A DNA stretch of 12,871 nucleotides from JACKBJ01 sp964549495 (GTDB taxonomy: Bacteria > Chloroflexota > Anaerolineae > Epilineales > Epilineaceae): NCBI GenBank assembly GCA_964549495.1, contig CAZJWJ010000124.1, positions 1 to 12,871 on the forward strand, given 5' to 3'. The notes beneath the pieces were generated by a model that was not told where the DNA came from, made no database searches, and worked only from the letters and a program-made list of their open reading frames with translations. Each line of letters begins with the position of its first letter. The first letter of the stretch is position 1. Shown piece after piece: positions 12,101-12,871 of the stretch. The position numbers were made by a program, and so were the translations under genes.

Positions 12101-12779
12101 CATCGACGACACGCGCGCCGTGTCGCGGCTGGAGCCAGCGCTCTTGCAGGCCGACCTGGACGTGGGCCGCGAGAACCTCTTCGTGCTGCGGCCGGACGAG
12201 CTGCGCGAATTGGGCTGGCGGGCGATGTCCACCGGTAAGATCAGCTTCCGCTTCGACGGACCGCGGGGCGGCACGGCCAACGTCTTCGACTGGGATGCCG
12301 GCTACGGCGGCAACCCGCCCAAGCTGACGGTCGTGATGGGCCCGCCGACCAGCGACAACCCGCTGCCGCCCTCGCCGCCGACGGATCCGGAGCGGGTGGA
12401 GCGCATGCTGCGCGCGGTCAACGACGCCCGCGCCCAGGCCGGCCTGCGCAGCCTGGAGGTCGACGAGAAGCTGATGCGCGCGGCCGAGCAGCATGTCTGG
12501 GACATGACGGCCCACCGCTTCTTCGACCACATCGGCTCCGACGGCTCGACACCCAACGACCGGGTGGCCCGCACCGGCTACAGCGCCGCGCGCGTCGGCC
12601 AGCTGATCGCCGGGCAGAACAGCGACCCGGAGTCGGTGGTCAACGCCTGGTCCCGCTCGGGAGAGCACCGCGACGTGCTCCTGGCCCCGGGCATGACCCA
12701 CCTGGGCGCAGCCTACGACTACGCCCCGGGCACCTACTTCGGCCACTACTGGACCCTCGTCGTAGCGGAAGAACAGTAA
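9114..12779 (+). CDS. Secreted subtilase: S8 - CAP - DNRLRE-like x2 - CAP
   Basis: This is a 1221-residue exported protein. A signal peptide (1-25, cleavage near 'GRA-QPA') is followed by an I9-type propeptide (about 65-137). A thermitase-like S8 protease spans about 164-440, with Asp197 (IDTGVD), His230 (GHGTHVAG), oxyanion Asn322 (AAGND) and Ser384 (GTSMASP). A Pro/Thr linker leads to CAP/SCP domain 1 (485-610; H531, E554, H576). After a second linker come two repeated beta domains (652-835 and 897-1077), sharing 'YHG..QFDLS..P' and 'FRxDGP' motifs and resembling DNRLRE domains. CAP domain 2 (1092-1218) follows, with H1139 and H1185 present but Gln1163 in place of the usual Glu. There is no LPXTG, PEP-CTERM or C-terminal membrane anchor, so it is probably released or held by its beta domains. 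ATG 9114 is chosen because the signal peptide begins there and GGGGG lies nine bases upstream; ATG 9078 would add a charged extension. Cysteine pairs suggest extracellular disulfides. Confidence 0.9.
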   Translation: MSRTFKLFPALLTLILLLPAGAGRAQPAEPAPERLPEAWTVAAAGPPAPGAGDSVTGLQQDPEDPIYAENHLVVRFEPGTPEEIKRALHEDYGAQVIREIPALNIQVLRLPSDSVAMVSIYQSVDEVRYAEPDYIYHILGAPAPGQPLLEAEDIRPLDLDETPNDPLYAQQWHHDTIGSSAAFDIEHGTGVTIAIIDTGVDCNHPDLQGKCVRGYDHVNNDSDPRDDQGHGTHVAGIAAAATNNALGIAATGWDAKIMPVKALNSRGSGNLTWIASAVAWSVDNGADVINMSLGGRFSSRALQDAVAYAIDQGVPVIAAAGNDNTSNPSYPAAYTGVVGVAATTRSDTKSNFSNYGDYIDVAAPGSAILSTVRGSSYQAWNGTSMASPVVAGVAGLLMAQGPCRSPRQIEQVLEDTAVDLGSRGWDRIYGAGRIDAAAALRHDQNPCGGNPQPTTDPGDPNDPSDPTPRPSPTPLPTLPPDPGGEEWLEVERLINQERVARSLPPLVALEGLRRAAGKHSIDMSLMRVCTHYGSSGSDPASRMRAEGIQRPYGEIVACGQVSPQAAVEAWMNSPGHRAIILCSSCTTLGAGYAGSNSGYRRYWTVNFAADTVSGPTPTNPPPPTATDPPPPTATPKPPDPTSPAPTSLPGSTDIELRPIAGRAGWVVSTEPYSNHFDSADMFTGVWNDRAYHGAMQFDLSAIPADAFINFARLEMYGRSSGSLTRSGTWSVNLMEPDLDRGFEGHGYAKIHSAAVETMLLPLLAATDIDEGKRNLFNFSPGQLESLARRTASTALVSFRMDGPTSGEFANLASWETGQGDQATYPAPVLFINFSVGKPVPFPTATATPDLPTEPPPPPPTEGPTDPPPPPSGTPPPVPPTRTPIPTLPPSPTPVESQMTIELVPAPEDVGWVRSHDPKSYLGSRNTFTGYYFQQIYHGLVQFDLSQLPKNRVITHARLTLTGQSTQRLSSIGNGRWEAAILSSDVDAGWRYHGYQRIDDTRAVSRLEPALLQADLDVGRENLFVLRPDELRELGWRAMSTGKISFRFDGPRGGTANVFDWDAGYGGNPPKLTVVMGPPTSDNPLPPSPPTDPERVERMLRAVNDARAQAGLRSLEVDEKLMRAAEQHVWDMTAHRFFDHIGSDGSTPNDRVARTGYSAARVGQLIAGQNSDPESVVNAWSRSGEHRDVLLAPGMTHLGAAYDYAPGTYFGHYWTLVVAEEQ

Positions 12780-12797
12780 TCCCGCGTCAGCTCAGGG

Positions 12798-12825
12798 TTC
12801 TCAGAGCCTGTTTCTCAAAGCAGGT
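12798..12825. repeat. Imperfect 14 bp tandem repeat after the subtilase
   Basis: Two 14-base units, starting TTCTCAGAGC and TTCTCAAAGC, match at 11 of 14 positions. Alternating CAGG / CCTG / CAGG blocks (12793, 12807 and 12821) can form either of two mutually exclusive small hairpins. The terminator role is uncertain because no T-run follows. Confidence 0.5.
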
Positions 12826-12871
12826 TCGTAGCGAGCCCGAGGCCGCGGACGTGCTGGCAAGGCATCGAAGC
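12804..12871. mobile_element. Possible outer edge of an insertion sequence or MITE
   Basis: The stretch beginning GAGCCTGTTTCTCAAA resembles in style the 'GAG-CTGT-...-AAA' terminal inverted repeats of several transposon families (IS5- and IS1182-like). It continues into sequence unlike the coding DNA beside it. The partner end and any transposase lie outside the window, so this is only a suspicion. Confidence 0.2.

Noticed and set aside
10797..12746. Long minus-strand open frame (649 codons) opposite the subtilase
   Set aside because: Very G+C-rich coding DNA leaves long open antisense frames. The translation is Arg/Gly/Val-rich without domains, and the plus strand has clear protease, CAP and beta domains.

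Overview
This window is very G+C-rich bacterial DNA with densely packed genes on both strands and almost no A+T-rich spacers. The best guess for the host is a member of the Chloroflexota (Anaerolineae-like). This rests on the Pro/Thr-rich 'PTATP' style linkers of a large secreted protein, the G+C-rich codon use, a compact kinase/FHA module and TAnnnT-type promoter boxes placed directly against start codons. No rRNA, tRNA, CRISPR or complete insertion sequence was found, so the assignment is an inference.

Layout from left to right: (1) the C-terminal two thirds of an MFS exporter, entering from the left edge (+). (2) A small GlsB/YeaQ/YmgE-type membrane protein (-), whose 3' end overlaps the exporter by 96 bp. 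(3) A GT4-GT2 double glycosyltransferase (-). (4) An FHA plus winged-helix transcription factor without a receiver domain (-). (5) A Ser/Thr protein kinase with one C-terminal membrane segment (+), divergent from the FHA regulator. (6) A 917-residue membrane-anchored protein with a GH3 fold (-) in which almost every GH3 active-site motif is destroyed; it converges on the kinase with a 20 bp overlap. (7) A gene-poor stretch of about 720 bp (8393-9113). It contains a strong extended -10 promoter, a candidate structured RNA, a tandem repeat, matching palindromic half-sites and a possible 31-codon ORF. (8) A 1221-residue secreted subtilase with the order S8 - CAP - DNRLRE-like - DNRLRE-like - CAP (+). 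(9) A 92 bp tail with imperfect repeats that may be the edge of a mobile element.

Functionally, the centre looks like a cell-envelope signalling and modification neighbourhood. The kinase could phosphorylate the neighbouring FHA regulator, as PknH does EmbR in mycobacteria. The regulator is followed on the same strand by the double glycosyltransferase. The inactive GH3-like protein could bind wall glycan without cutting it. This link is inferred from gene order and domain content only. The most interesting items are the GH3 pseudoenzyme, the FHA/kinase pair with a leaderless-type kinase promoter, the structured-RNA candidate at 8531-8650, and the mosaic subtilase.
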